In this document: piece by piece, positions 54,108 to 64,000 of the stretch
How positions within the stretch are numbered: position 1 is the first letter of the stretch
How the letters are laid out: each line of letters begins with the position of its first letter
Assembly (NCBI GenBank): GCA_018195615.1
Contig: JAGTPG010000001.1
Location: 1,178,001 to 1,242,000, forward strand
Length of the DNA stretch: 64,000 bases
Source: Streptomyces tuirus
GTDB taxonomy: Bacteria; Actinomycetota; Actinomycetes; Streptomycetales; Streptomycetaceae
Direction: 5' to 3'
The notes under the pieces: model-generated
Told to the model about the DNA's origin: nothing
What the model saw: only the letters and a program-made list of their open reading frames with translations
Database searches by the model: none
Made by a program: the position numbers and the translations under genes

Positions 54108-54344
54108 ATGGCACATCCCACCGAGCACCCGCATGTCGTGGTCCACGCCCCCGCCCTGGACGGCTCCCGCCGGGTCACCCTGGGCGACGAGCCGCTGGGC
54201 GTCGCCACACACACCGACGACGTCGCCGAGATCCTGCGGCTGGCCGACCTGTACGTCACCGATGTCGCGGAGAGCGACATCGTCGAGTGGCAGGGCGGCG
54301 GCCCGGACGACTGGCCGGGGCTGTCGGAGCACCACGAGGTGTAG
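54108..54344 (+). CDS. Small acidic protein of unknown function
   Basis: ATG 54108 (MAHPTEHPHVVVHAPALDG) after CTGAAGG gives 78 residues with Asp/Glu/His richness and the segment VATHTDDVAEILRLADLYVT. High third-position GC supports coding. It reads like a small soluble alpha/beta domain. No family is recognised. It lies upstream of the TIGR04222-like gene in the same direction, with a 157-bp gap. Confidence 0.6.
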   Translation: MAHPTEHPHVVVHAPALDGSRRVTLGDEPLGVATHTDDVAEILRLADLYVTDVAESDIVEWQGGGPDDWPGLSEHHEV

Positions 54345-54501
54345 GCAGGCCTACGGCACCGGTCGTACACCCCGTACGGAACCCTCAAATGAACCTCTGA
54401 ACCCGGCCCCGGGGGCTTCAACTGCCCCGGGGCCGGGCACATTCTCGGCACACGGGGCCCGCCGGCACGGGGGCGGCGGGCCCCGGCACGGGGGTGAAGC
54501 C

Positions 54502-55122
54502 ATGAGCGACGGTACGGCGGTCCGGCTGGAGCCGCACGAGATCGCACTGCTGGGGGAAGGCCCGCGGGCCGCCGTCACCGTCGCCGTGGTGGATCTGTAT
54601 CTGCGGGGCCTGGTGGAGGCGGACCTGCCCGGGACGGTACGGGCGGCCATCGCGGACGTCGTACGGGCGGAGCGGTCGCCGTCCCCGCTGGCGGACGCGG
54701 TACACGCCTGCCTCGACGAGCCGGCCGGTCTCAAGACGTTGGTCAAGGACCCGGACATCCGGCTCGCGGTGGCCCTCATGCGCATCCCGCTCGCCGAGGC
54801 GGGCCTGCTGCGCTATCCGCTGCTCGGCCCGACGCGCGCCGCCCGCCGCCATGTGCGGGAGCTGCGGGAGCGTCACCCGCTGCCCGCGAGCAGGCGGGGC
54901 CTGACCGACCACGACCGGCTGCTGGCGGTCGCCCTGCACGGCGAGGCGGCCCTACGACTGCTGGTGCCGCGCTTCGCCCTGCGGGCGGGTCTGATCCGCC
55001 GGGTCGAGGTGGGAGGCAGGGCTCTCCTCAAGCGCTCGCCGCGCGGCACGAACGGCGGCGGTGGGGGCTACTTCTACTGCGGCGGGGGCGGAGGCGGGGG
55101 TGGAGGCGGAGGCGGCGAGTGA
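54502..55122 (+). CDS. TIGR04222-like protein with Gly-rich tail
   Basis: ATG 54502 (MSDGTAVRLEPHEIALLGEG) begins a 206-residue protein. The first ~165 residues follow the pattern LEPHEIALLGEGPRAAVTVA, LPASRRGLTDHDRLLAVALHG, ALRLLVPRFALRAGL, recalled for actinobacterial TIGR04222 proteins. The last 30 residues are almost all glycine around a single YFYCGG, as in other members, whose tails are Gly/Cys-rich. Unlike many members no membrane segment is obvious, and only one Cys remains in the tail. The role is unknown. A 737-bp region without genes follows. Confidence 0.65.
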   Translation: MSDGTAVRLEPHEIALLGEGPRAAVTVAVVDLYLRGLVEADLPGTVRAAIADVVRAERSPSPLADAVHACLDEPAGLKTLVKDPDIRLAVALMRIPLAEAGLLRYPLLGPTRAARRHVRELRERHPLPASRRGLTDHDRLLAVALHGEAALRLLVPRFALRAGLIRRVEVGGRALLKRSPRGTNGGGGGYFYCGGGGGGGGGGGGE

Positions 55123-55859
55123 CCGCGGCCTCGGCCACGCCAGGACCACCCGACCCGCCAGCCACCGGCCCACCTGGGCCATGGGGCACGCGCGGGCAAT
55201 CTGCCGCACACAGCCAGCCGGCTGCGCATGCCCGACCGGCCGCACGTAACCGACGGGCCCCGCACGACCGACAGGCCGCGCCCGAACGACCAGCCGAGCG
55301 CGACCGACAGGCCATGAGCGACCGACAGGCCGTGCCCGAGCGACAGGCCACGCCTGACCGACCAGCCGCGCCCGAACGACCAACCGAGCGTGAGCGACCG
55401 CCCCCGCGCGCCCGACCGGCCGCGCGCGACCTACAGGCCAAGCCTGAGCGACAGGCCATGAGCGACCGACAGGCCGTGCCCGAGCGACAGGCCACGCCTG
55501 ACCGACCAGCCGCGCCCGAGCGACCAACCGAGCGTGAGCGACCGCCCCGCGCGCCTGACCGGCCGAGCCCGTCCGACACGCCGCGCGCGACCGACAGACC
55601 AAGCCTGAGCGACAGGCCGTGTCCGACCGGCCAGCCGAGCGCGACCTACCGGCCGTGCGTCAGCGACAGGCCGAGCGCGACCTACCGGCCGAGCGCGAGC
55701 GACCGGCCGCGCCTGACCGTGCGGCCATGCGTGAGCGACCCCCTCCGCGCCGAGAGGATTCGCGCATGGGCGCCCGGCCAGGCAGCGCGAGGGAGATGGA
55801 AAGCTCGAGGGGCGGCCCGTCCGCGATCCGGTGGGCCGCCCCTCTCTCCGCCCTGCGTG
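55123..55859. repeat. Non-coding repeat region with a 105-bp direct repeat
   Basis: From about 55250 to 55745 the sequence is made of imperfect 12/24-bp units (CGACCGACAGGCC, GTGCCCGAGCGAC and variants). Within it, 55305-55409 recurs at 55449-55552, offset 144 bp, nearly identical, with one G-for-A difference and a C-run of five in copy 1 and four in copy 2. Open frames here use CGA and CCA codons that Streptomyces genes avoid, so I regard it as non-coding. Parts near 55123-55250 and 55750-55859 show nothing recognisable. Confidence 0.7.
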
Positions 55860-57644
<1,785 letters not shown>

Positions 57645-57702
57645 CGAGTACTCCTGCTTCGGCTGTCGGATTCGCACTCCCGTCGCGCCCCGCGGTGAGC
57701 TC

Positions 57703-57738
57703 TTCCGTAATGTGGAAAATATTTTCTACGATCTGGAA
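57703..57738. promoter_or_regulatory. Tandem AllR-type operators before gcl
   Basis: TTCCGTAATGTGGAA (57703-57717) and TTCTACGATCTGGAA (57724-57738), centres 21 bp apart, 59-94 bp before the gcl ATG. Confidence 0.75.
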
Positions 57739-57862
57739 TGAATGTATGTGGGGCGGGCGAAGGCCGTCAAGAGACGGCAAGCGGCGGACAGGCAGGGGTT
57801 CGCTGGAGCACGATGGACGTGCTGTCCCGACGTTTACGCCGTACTGCCGTACTGGAGTGGCC

Positions 57863-58561
57863 ATGGCCGAGAGCGTGCCGGTGCGCTGTCCGTCCTGCCG
57901 ACGCGAGCACCGCTACACGGCTCCGGCGTACCCGTGCGTGTGTGGTGCGCCGGTCGTCCCGACGTTGGATCCCCGCGGGGCGACGCCGGTTGCGCATCGT
58001 GTGTGGCAGGACGACTGGGTGACGGTGCGGTGCGATGCCTGCGGCCGGCGCGGGGAGTGGCCGCGACCGGAGGTGGGCTGCTCGTGCGGGGTGGTACTGC
58101 GGGTGCCGGTGGTGGACCGGGACACGCCTGACGACCCGCAGGGCAGCGCGGCAGCGACGGAACCACCGGCTCCCGCGCGCTCCGTCACGATCCGCACCGC
58201 GCTCGACGCCGTCACCGCCGGCGCGCTGTACCTGCGCCGGCTCGGCTACCGGGGGGTCCGCCGGGCGGACCAGCGTCCGCCGTCCGGTATCGGAATCGCC
58301 GCCCGAGGCGTCGTCGCGCTGGTCGACCCGGCCGTGCGACCGGCGAGCCTGCGGGACGTGGAGTGCCTGTGGCTGACGGCCATGACGGAGTCGGCGGACT
58401 GCGTCTACTTCTCCCTCGCCGGGTACGCCGACGACGCCCGGGCCCGCGCCGACGCCCTGGGCATCCCCCTGTTCGTCCTCGAACCGACCGGCACACCGCG
58501 GCCCGTGAACGCCCCCGCGGACGTGCTGGACAGCACCGGCACCGACAGCCAGGCACCCTGA
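57863..58561 (+). CDS. Double zinc-ribbon protein with restriction-endonuclease-like C-terminal domain
   Basis: ATG 57863 (MAESVPVRCPSCRREHRYTA) has GGAGTGG before it. The 232-residue protein begins with two zinc ribbons (CPSC...CVCG and CDACG...CSCG). The C-terminal ~95 residues, TAGALYLRRLGYRGVRRADQ, GIGIAARGVVALVDPAVRPA, TESADCVYFSLAGYADDARA and GIPLFVLEPTG, follow the Mrr-like fold order (helix, strand with Asp, strand, helix, strand), although the usual catalytic 'E-x-K' is not evident. It may be a nucleic-acid-binding protein with an inactive nuclease-like domain. Family not named. Confidence 0.65.
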   Translation: MAESVPVRCPSCRREHRYTAPAYPCVCGAPVVPTLDPRGATPVAHRVWQDDWVTVRCDACGRRGEWPRPEVGCSCGVVLRVPVVDRDTPDDPQGSAAATEPPAPARSVTIRTALDAVTAGALYLRRLGYRGVRRADQRPPSGIGIAARGVVALVDPAVRPASLRDVECLWLTAMTESADCVYFSLAGYADDARARADALGIPLFVLEPTGTPRPVNAPADVLDSTGTDSQAP

Positions 58562-58589
58562 CACCTCCCCACCGCCGCATCATGACGGT

Positions 58590-59252
58590 ATGCGCATCCG
58601 CCCCGCGAGCCCGGCCGAGCTTCCCGCCCTCCAGGACATCGAGCGTGCCGCCGGCGCGCCCTTCCGGGAGGTCGGCATGCCGGAGATCGCCGACGACGAG
58701 CCGCCGGGGCTCGACGTACTGGAGCGCTACCGCGCGGCGGGCCGCTGCTGGGTCGCGGCGGACGAGCGGGACCACCCGGTCGCGTACCTCGTCGCCGAGC
58801 CCGTCGACGGCGCCCTGCACATCGAGCAGGTGTCGGTCCACCCGCGCGCCGCGCGCCGTGGCGTGGGCCGGACCCTCCTCGCGTACGCCGCCGACCGCGC
58901 CCGCGAGGAGGGCCTCGCCGCCCTGACGCTGACCACCTTCACCGAGGTCCCGTGGAACGCCCCCTACTACACCCGCCTCGGCTTCCGCTCCCTCCCCGAG
59001 CCGGACCTCACCCCGGGCCTGCGCGCCATCCGCGCGACGGAGGCCGGACACGGCCTGGACCGCTGGCCCCGCGTGTGCATGCGCGCACCGCTCCCAAGCA
59101 GTTCACTGCCCGTCCGTGAACCTCTCCCGCAGTTCCACCTTGCGTACCTTGCCGGACACCGTCATCGGGAAGGAATCGAGAAGTTCGAGTCGGCTCGGGA
59201 TCTTGTAGTGGGCCAACCGTCCCTCGCAGAAGGCCCGGATCCCCTCCAGTGA
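58590..59252 (+). CDS. GNAT family N-acetyltransferase
   Basis: ATG 58590 (MRIRPASPAELPALQDIERA). The acetyl-CoA loop is in VSVHPRAARRGVGRTLLAYA, and the final fold elements TFTEVPWNAPYYTRLGFRSL and PRVCMRAPL end near 59090. The frame then runs on to 59252, overlapping the last 150 bp of the convergent acyl-CoA ligase gene. That tail (SSLPVREPLPQFHLAYLAGH) has no family resemblance. The true stop is probably lost through a base drop near 59095-59115. It acetylates an unknown amine substrate in the cytoplasm. Confidence 0.82.
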   Translation: MRIRPASPAELPALQDIERAAGAPFREVGMPEIADDEPPGLDVLERYRAAGRCWVAADERDHPVAYLVAEPVDGALHIEQVSVHPRAARRGVGRTLLAYAADRAREEGLAALTLTTFTEVPWNAPYYTRLGFRSLPEPDLTPGLRAIRATEAGHGLDRWPRVCMRAPLPSSSLPVREPLPQFHLAYLAGHRHREGIEKFESARDLVVGQPSLAEGPDPLQ

Positions 59253-60695
59253 CGGCGGGTCGGCCGGGTCGCGGGCGATGACGCAGGCCAGGACCTCCTC
59301 GCCGTAGTGGTCGTGGGGGACGCCCACGACCTGGACGTCCTGGATCTCGGGGTGGGCGTAGAGGAACTCCTCGACCTCACGGGGGTAGATGTTCTCCCCG
59401 CCCCGGATGATCATGTCCTTGATGCGGCCGACGATCTCGACGTAGCCGTCCTCGCGCATCACCGCGAGGTCACCGGTGTGCATCCAGCGGCCCGCGTCGA
59501 TGGCCTCGGCGGTCTTCTCCGGTTCGTTCCAATAGCCGAGCATCACGCTGTAGCCGCGGGTGCACAACTCGCCCGCGGAACCACGTGGCCGGGTGACGCC
59601 CGTCGCGGGGTCGACGACCTTGACCTCGATGTGCGGCAGGACGCGGCCGACGGTGCTGGTGCGGTGTTCCAGGTCGTCCTGGCGGCGGGTCTGGGTGGAG
59701 ACGGGTGAGGTCTCCGTCATGCCGTAGGCGATCGACACCTCGGCCATGTGCATCTCCGTGACGACCCGCTTCATCACCTCCACCGGGCAGGGCGAGCCCG
59801 CCATGATGCCGGTGCGCAAGGAGGAGAGGTCGTACGACGCGAAGTCGGGGAGGTTCAGCTCCGCGATGAACATGGTCGGGACGCCGTAGAGGGAGGTGCA
59901 GCGTTCCTGCTGGACCGCGTCCAGCGTGGCCTTCGGGTCGAAGGACGGGGCCGGGATCACCATGCAGGCGCCGTGGGACGTGGCGGCCAGGTTGCCCATG
60001 ACCATGCCGAAGCAGTGGTAGAAGGGCACGGGGACGCAGATCCGGTCCTGCTCGCTGTAGGCGATCATCTCGCCCACGAAGTAACCGTTGTTGAGGATGT
60101 TGTGGTGCGAGAGGGTGGCCCCCTTGGGGAAGCCCGTCGTACCCGAGGTGTACTGGATGTTGATCGGGTCGTCGCAGGACAGGCCGTCCTCGAACCGGGC
60201 GCCGGGAGTCGCCCGCCCGAGCATCGCCTCCCAGCTCGGGTCGCCGAAGTACACGACCTCGCGCAACTCGCCGCACCTGCCCCGCACCTGCTCGACCATC
60301 GCCCGGTAGTCGCTCGTCTTGTGACCGAGGGAGGCGAACAGGAGGGAGATCCCGGCCTGGTTGAGGACGTACTCGACCTCGTGGGTGCGGTAGGCCGGGT
60401 TGATGTTCACCATGATCGCGCCGATGCGGGCCGTGGCGTACTGGACCAGGACCCACTCGGGGCAGTTGACCGCCCAGATGCCCACCCGGTCGCCCTTGGC
60501 GACGCCGGAGGCGAGCAGGGCCGAGGCCAGCTCGTCGACGGCCGCGCCGAACCGCGCGTACGTCCAGCGCCGCCCGGACGGCACGTCGACCAGAGCCTCG
60601 CGGTCCGGCCAGGTGGCCACCGCCCGGTCCAGGTTGGCCCCGATGGTGTCGCCGAGCAGAGCGGTCTCGCTGGTGCCGTGGCTGTAGGAGTTCAC
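59103..60695 (-). CDS. Fatty acid-CoA ligase (AMP-binding acyl-CoA synthetase)
   Basis: GTG 60695 overlaps the stop of the upstream ligase. The 530-residue ANL enzyme has the P-loop-like INIQYTSGTTGFPKGATLSH, SIAYGMTETSPVSTQ, the hinge-region GRIKDMIIRGGENIYP and the catalytic Lys in MTVSGKVRKVELRE. It activates medium- or long-chain fatty acids to acyl-AMP and then acyl-CoA. It is second in a two-gene operon with another ligase, under a divergent GAF-LuxR regulator. The operon should serve uptake or degradation of organic acids. Confidence 0.95.
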   Translation of the reverse strand: MNSYSHGTSETALLGDTIGANLDRAVATWPDREALVDVPSGRRWTYARFGAAVDELASALLASGVAKGDRVGIWAVNCPEWVLVQYATARIGAIMVNINPAYRTHEVEYVLNQAGISLLFASLGHKTSDYRAMVEQVRGRCGELREVVYFGDPSWEAMLGRATPGARFEDGLSCDDPINIQYTSGTTGFPKGATLSHHNILNNGYFVGEMIAYSEQDRICVPVPFYHCFGMVMGNLAATSHGACMVIPAPSFDPKATLDAVQQERCTSLYGVPTMFIAELNLPDFASYDLSSLRTGIMAGSPCPVEVMKRVVTEMHMAEVSIAYGMTETSPVSTQTRRQDDLEHRTSTVGRVLPHIEVKVVDPATGVTRPRGSAGELCTRGYSVMLGYWNEPEKTAEAIDAGRWMHTGDLAVMREDGYVEIVGRIKDMIIRGGENIYPREVEEFLYAHPEIQDVQVVGVPHDHYGEEVLACVIARDPADPPSLEGIRAFCEGRLAHYKIPSRLELLDSFPMTVSGKVRKVELRERFTDGQ

Positions 60696-62370
60696 CGGAA
60701 GTCCTCCTCGCGGTACTCCGCGTCCGACCCGGCCGCCGTGGCCTCGCGCAGCTCGATGCGGCGGATCTTGCCCGAGACGGTCTTGGGCAGGTCGCCGAAC
60801 TCCAGGCGGCGGATGCGCTTGTAGGGGGCCAGGACCTCACGGGAGTGCTCGAACAGCACCTTCGCGGTGTCGGGGCCCGGCTCCCAGCCCTCCGCCAGGA
60901 CGACGTACGCCTTGGGGACCGCGAGGCGCAGTTCGTCCGGGGCGGGTACGACGGCCGCCTCGGCCACCGCCTCGTGCTCCAGCAGCGCGCTCTCCAGCTC
61001 GAAGGGGCTGATCTTGTAGTCGGACGCCTTGAACACGTCGTCCGCGCGGCCGACGTAGGTGATGTAGCCGTCGCCGTCTCGCGACCCGATGTCACCCGTG
61101 CGGTAGTAGCCGCCGGTCATCGCCTCGGCCGTGCGGTCCGCGTCGCCGTGGTAGCCGGTCATCAGGCCGACGGGGCGGGCCGACAGGTCGAGCGCGATCT
61201 CGCCTTCGGCCGCCCCCGGCGCGCCGGAGACGGGGTCCAGCAGCTCGACGCGGTAGCCGGGGCTCGGCCGGCCCATCGAACCGGTCTTGAGCGGCTGACC
61301 GGGGCTGTTGGCGACCTGCACGGCCGTCTCGGTCTGGCCGAAGCCGTCCCGGATGGTGATGCCCCAGGACCGGCGGACCTGCTCGATGACCTCCGGGTTG
61401 AGCGGCTCGCCGGCGGCGACGACCTCGCGCGGCGGGGTGCGCAGCTGGGTCAGGTCGGCCTGGATGAGCATGCGCCAGACGGTGGGCGGGGCGCAGAAGG
61501 TGGTGACCCCGGCGCGGTCCATCTCGGCCATCAGGCGGGCCGCGTCGAAGCGCGTGTAGTTGTGGAGGAAGACGGTCGCCTCGGCGTTCCAGGGGGCGAA
61601 GAGGTTGGACCAGGCGTGCTTGGCCCAGCCCGGCGAGGAGATGTTCAGGTGCACGTCGCCGGGGACCAGGCCGATCCAGTACATGGTCGACAGGTGCCCG
61701 ATCGGATACGACGTGTGGGTGTGCTCGACGAGTTTGGGCCGGGCGGTGGTGCCCGAGGTGAAGTACAGCATCAGCGGGTCGTCGGCGCGGGTCGGGCCGT
61801 CGGGGGTGAAGCCGGCCGGGGCGCCGTAGGCGTCGTCCAGCGGCAGCCAGCCCTCGGGCACGGCGCCGGCGGCTCCCGCCGCGATGCGCGTGTAGTCGCC
61901 GGGCACCTCGGTGAACTTGCCGGTGTCCTCCGCGCGGACGATGACGTGCCGGACGCGTCCCCGGTCGACGCGGTCGCGCAGGTCGGCCGGGCCGAGCAGC
62001 GGCGTGGCCGGGATGACCACCGCGCGCAGCTTCATCGCCGCGAGGGCGGTGATCCACAGTTCGGCCTGGTTGCCGAGCATGACGAGGATCCGGTCCTCGG
62101 CGCGCACGCCCGGACGCGCAGCCAGTTGGCGCACTGGGACGACCGCACGGACATCTCCCCGAAGGACAGCTGTGTCTCGCGGCCGTCCTCCTCGACGATG
62201 TGCAGGGCGGTGCGGGCGTTGCCGTCCGCGATCTCGTCGAACCAGTCGAGCGCCCAGTTGAAGTACTCGGGGCGAGGCCAGCGGAAGCCCGTGTAGGCCG
62301 TCGTGTAGTCCTCGCGGTGTTCCAGCAGGAAGTCCCGCGCCTCGCGGAACAGCTCCGTCGCCGATGTCAT
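60692..62370 (-). CDS. Acetyl-/medium-chain acyl-CoA synthetase, one frameshift
   Basis: ATG 62370 (MTSATELFREARDFLLEHRE) has AGGAGGACAG upstream. The N-terminal domain FRWPRPEYFNWALDWFDEIA is that of acetyl-CoA-synthetase-like enzymes. After a base lost near 62110 the frame continues RAEDRILVMLGNQAELWITA, with PLMLYFTSGTTARPKLVEHT, IRDGFGQTETAVQVAN, GRADDVFKASDYKISPFELE and the catalytic Lys in KTVSGKIRRIELRE. Repaired length is 559 residues. It activates a short- or medium-chain acid with ATP and CoA. Its TGA overlaps the GTG of the next ligase gene. Confidence 0.93.
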
Positions 62371-62494
62371 CTGTCCTCCTGGGTGCCGGACCATTGCCGG
62401 ACGGCTCTCAGCCATCGTGTAATCCGTGATGCAGGTCTCACTACCCCGAACGGGGGGTGCGCCCGCGCAGCAGCCGTAGTGAAGGGGCGAACAG

Positions 62495-63307
62495 GTGGCA
62501 GTGGACGCGTCCGACGCGGTCGACATACGGAACGCGCTGCTGCGTCTGCGGCGCACCACCGGCCTTCCGGTCGCCTTCGGCGGCCTGCTGGAGGCCGGGC
62601 AGCAGATACGCATCAGCGAACTCAGCGGGACGGCGACGCACGCGCTGCGGTCGCTCGTGGTGACGTCCGGGAACGGGCTGGGCGGGAAGACGGTGGCACT
62701 CTCCCGGCCGTGCGTGGTGACGGACTACTCGGCGTCGCGGCGGATCAGCCACGAGTACGACGCCCCGGTGGCCGTGGAGGGGCTGCGCTCGGTGCTGGCC
62801 GTGCCGGTGGTGGTGCGGCACCGGGTGCACGGGGTGCTCTACGGGGCGCTGCGCGCGGCCCGGCCGCTGGGCGGACGCATGCTGGACGCGGCCGTGGAGG
62901 CGGCGCGGGACGTGGAGCGGGCGCTGGTGGTGCGCGACGAGGCCCGTACGCTCGCCGCCGAGGCCGGGGCGGCGGGCGCGGGCTGGGAGCAGGTGCGGGA
63001 GGCGCACGCGGCGCTGCGGGCACTGGCCCCGAAGATCGCGGACGAGCGGTTGCGTGCCGAGCTGCTCGACGCGTGTGGGTTGCTGACGGCGGGGAGCACG
63101 CCGCCGGCCCGGGTCCGGCTCGCGCCGCGCGAGGTGGACGTGCTGGCCTGTGTCGCCGCCGGAGCGACGAACGCGGTCGCGGCGGAGCGGCTGGGTGTGA
63201 CGCCCGAGACCGTCAAGGGGTATCTGCGGTCGGCCATGCGGAAACTGCGGGCCCGTACCCGTGGCGAGGCCGTGGTCGCCGCGCGCCGGACGGGGTGGTT
63301 GCCGTAG
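62495..63307 (+). CDS. GAF-domain LuxR-type regulator
   Basis: GTG 62495 follows AAGGGGCG. The 270-residue protein has a GAF-like sensor domain (residues ~15-145; ISHEYDAPVAVEGLRSVLAV, GVLYGALRAARPLGGRM), a short coiled linker, and a LuxR helix-turn-helix: LAPREVDVLACVAAGATNAV, AERLGVTPETVKGYLRSAMR. Its start is divergent from the acyl-CoA ligase operon with a ~125-bp shared region, so it is the probable activator or repressor of those genes, sensing a small molecule. In Streptomyces the same arrangement is, from memory, common around such ligases. Confidence 0.88.
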   Translation: MAVDASDAVDIRNALLRLRRTTGLPVAFGGLLEAGQQIRISELSGTATHALRSLVVTSGNGLGGKTVALSRPCVVTDYSASRRISHEYDAPVAVEGLRSVLAVPVVVRHRVHGVLYGALRAARPLGGRMLDAAVEAARDVERALVVRDEARTLAAEAGAAGAGWEQVREAHAALRALAPKIADERLRAELLDACGLLTAGSTPPARVRLAPREVDVLACVAAGATNAVAAERLGVTPETVKGYLRSAMRKLRARTRGEAVVAARRTGWLP

Positions 63308-63511
63308 GTTTGTGGTGTTTTCTGTGATGTCGGTCCGTTCGATATGCCGACGGGTTCCCGAACGGGCGCCGACGTCGTGTTCCACCACATTCGGGAGGCC
63401 GGTGAATTCGTCCGCCGAGGCCCGTTGTTATTTCCCTCACGACACCGTCCGTCCGAAATTCAAAGAGCTGTTGCCTAATATTGGCCAGGACACGACACAG
63501 GGAGGGGAGCC

Positions 63512-64000
63512 GTGACCGTGCGACGGGACTTCCAGGAGCCTCCCAGGAGCCGCCCCGACCTGGTCATCGGCCGGGAGGATGCGTTCACGTCGGCGCGTGA
63601 GCAGCTCGGCCGGGGCGGGAGTGTGCTGCTCCACGGCCCCGCCGGAATTGGAAAGTCGACGGTTCTGCGGGCGCTGGCCGCGGATTACGCCGGTGCGGCC
63701 CGGACCGTGTTGCGCTGCTCGGCCACCGAGTCCGAATCCCACCTGCCCTTCCTGGCCCTGGCCGACCTGTTCGGCCTGGTGCTGGACGAGGTCTCCGGCC
63801 ATCTGCCCGCCGCCCAGCGCACCGCCCTGGAGTCGGCGCTCACGGGCCGCGGGGAGTCCACCCTGCAGCGCGACGGGCTCGCGCTGCGCCTCGCCGTGCT
63901 GTCGGCTCTGCGCGCCCTGGCCGCGAAGGGCCCGGTGCTCATCGTCGCCGACGACCTCCAGTGGCTGGACGCGGCCAGCGCCGAACTGCTCGGCTTCGCC
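63512..64000 (+). CDS. LAL-type (large ATP-binding LuxR) regulator, 3' truncated by window end
   Basis: GTG 63512 with GGGAGGGGAG starts a frame still open at the last base (163 codons). The N-terminal AAA/STAND ATPase shows VIGREDAFTSAREQL, the Walker A motif LLHGPAGIGKSTVL, the LRCSATESESHLPFLALADL segment and Walker B as VLIVADDLQWLDAA. This is the usual start of LAL regulators, which carry a LuxR helix-turn-helix about 900 residues on; that part is beyond the window. In Streptomyces such proteins control antibiotic or maltose-type genes. Its target is not visible here. Confidence 0.88.
   Translation, partial: MTVRRDFQEPPRSRPDLVIGREDAFTSAREQLGRGGSVLLHGPAGIGKSTVLRALAADYAGAARTVLRCSATESESHLPFLALADLFGLVLDEVSGHLPAAQRTALESALTGRGESTLQRDGLALRLAVLSALRALAAKGPVLIVADDLQWLDAASAELLGFA

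Overview
The window is a high-GC actinobacterial chromosome segment, almost certainly Streptomyces. Evidence: very strong G/C bias at third codon positions, GTG starts, a secreted RNase Sa-like enzyme, a factor-independent uricase with a complete allantoin/glyoxylate branch, LuxR-type LAL regulators, and (from memory) gene neighbourhoods like the ~SCO6190-SCO6263 part of S. coelicolor. No tRNA, rRNA, CRISPR, insertion sequence or phage gene was seen.

Layout. 1-7 kb: the end of a NucA/NucB-type nuclease, a SMI1/KNR4-like gene, and an SNF2 helicase/SWIM zinc-finger pair whose linker holds a GC minisatellite. 7-11 kb: a ROK sugar kinase with a small membrane partner, a GntR regulator, a Gfo/Idh/MocA dehydrogenase and a NarL-type response regulator. 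11.5-19.9 kb: an accessory island with a membrane protein, a caspase-like protein and, facing it, a compact four-gene operon: macro-domain protein, ParS/MbcA-like antitoxin, RES-domain (NAD-consuming family) toxin and TPR-like/CHAT protease. The island lies between the response regulator and a histidine kinase (20-21.3 kb) that looks like its partner. 21.4-23.7 kb: small membrane protein, RNase, RibD-like reductase, SDR. 23.8-31.1 kb: allantoicase, allantoinase, the IclR-type AllR repressor, a MocA-like nucleotidyltransferase and malate synthase. 31-45 kb: Rdx protein, HipA-like kinase, two serine beta-lactamase-fold proteins, APC permease plus Usp protein, a [2Fe-2S] protein under a cobalamin riboswitch, a Rieske oxygenase, two divergent NIS siderophore synthetases, an HxlR-type regulator and an aminotransferase. 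45.5-57.6 kb: thioesterase, NCS2 purine permease, purine deaminase, uricase, HIU hydrolase, OHCU decarboxylase, a YheO-like regulator, hydroxypyruvate isomerase, tartronate semialdehyde reductase and glyoxylate carboligase. 57.8-64 kb: a zinc-ribbon protein, an acetyltransferase, two acyl-CoA ligases, a GAF-LuxR regulator and the start of a LAL regulator.

How it works together. Purines enter (NCS2), are deaminated, and urate is opened to allantoin (Uox, UraH, UraD), then allantoate and ureidoglycolate (AllB, Alc). The glyoxylate goes to malate (AceB) or to glycerate (Gcl, Hyi, GlxR). The 15-bp operator TTCCR-N5-(C/T/A)GGAA, repeated at exactly 21-bp spacing, occurs at the allB/allR, aceB, hyi and gcl promoters, so one regulator, most simply AllR, should control the whole glyoxylate branch.

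Caution on quality. At least sixteen otherwise well conserved genes are interrupted by single-base losses, often within or beside short G/C runs and nearly all in the same phase direction. Adding one base per break restores each reading frame and a length divisible by three. I treat these as probable sequencing errors, give the full gene extents and note each break.
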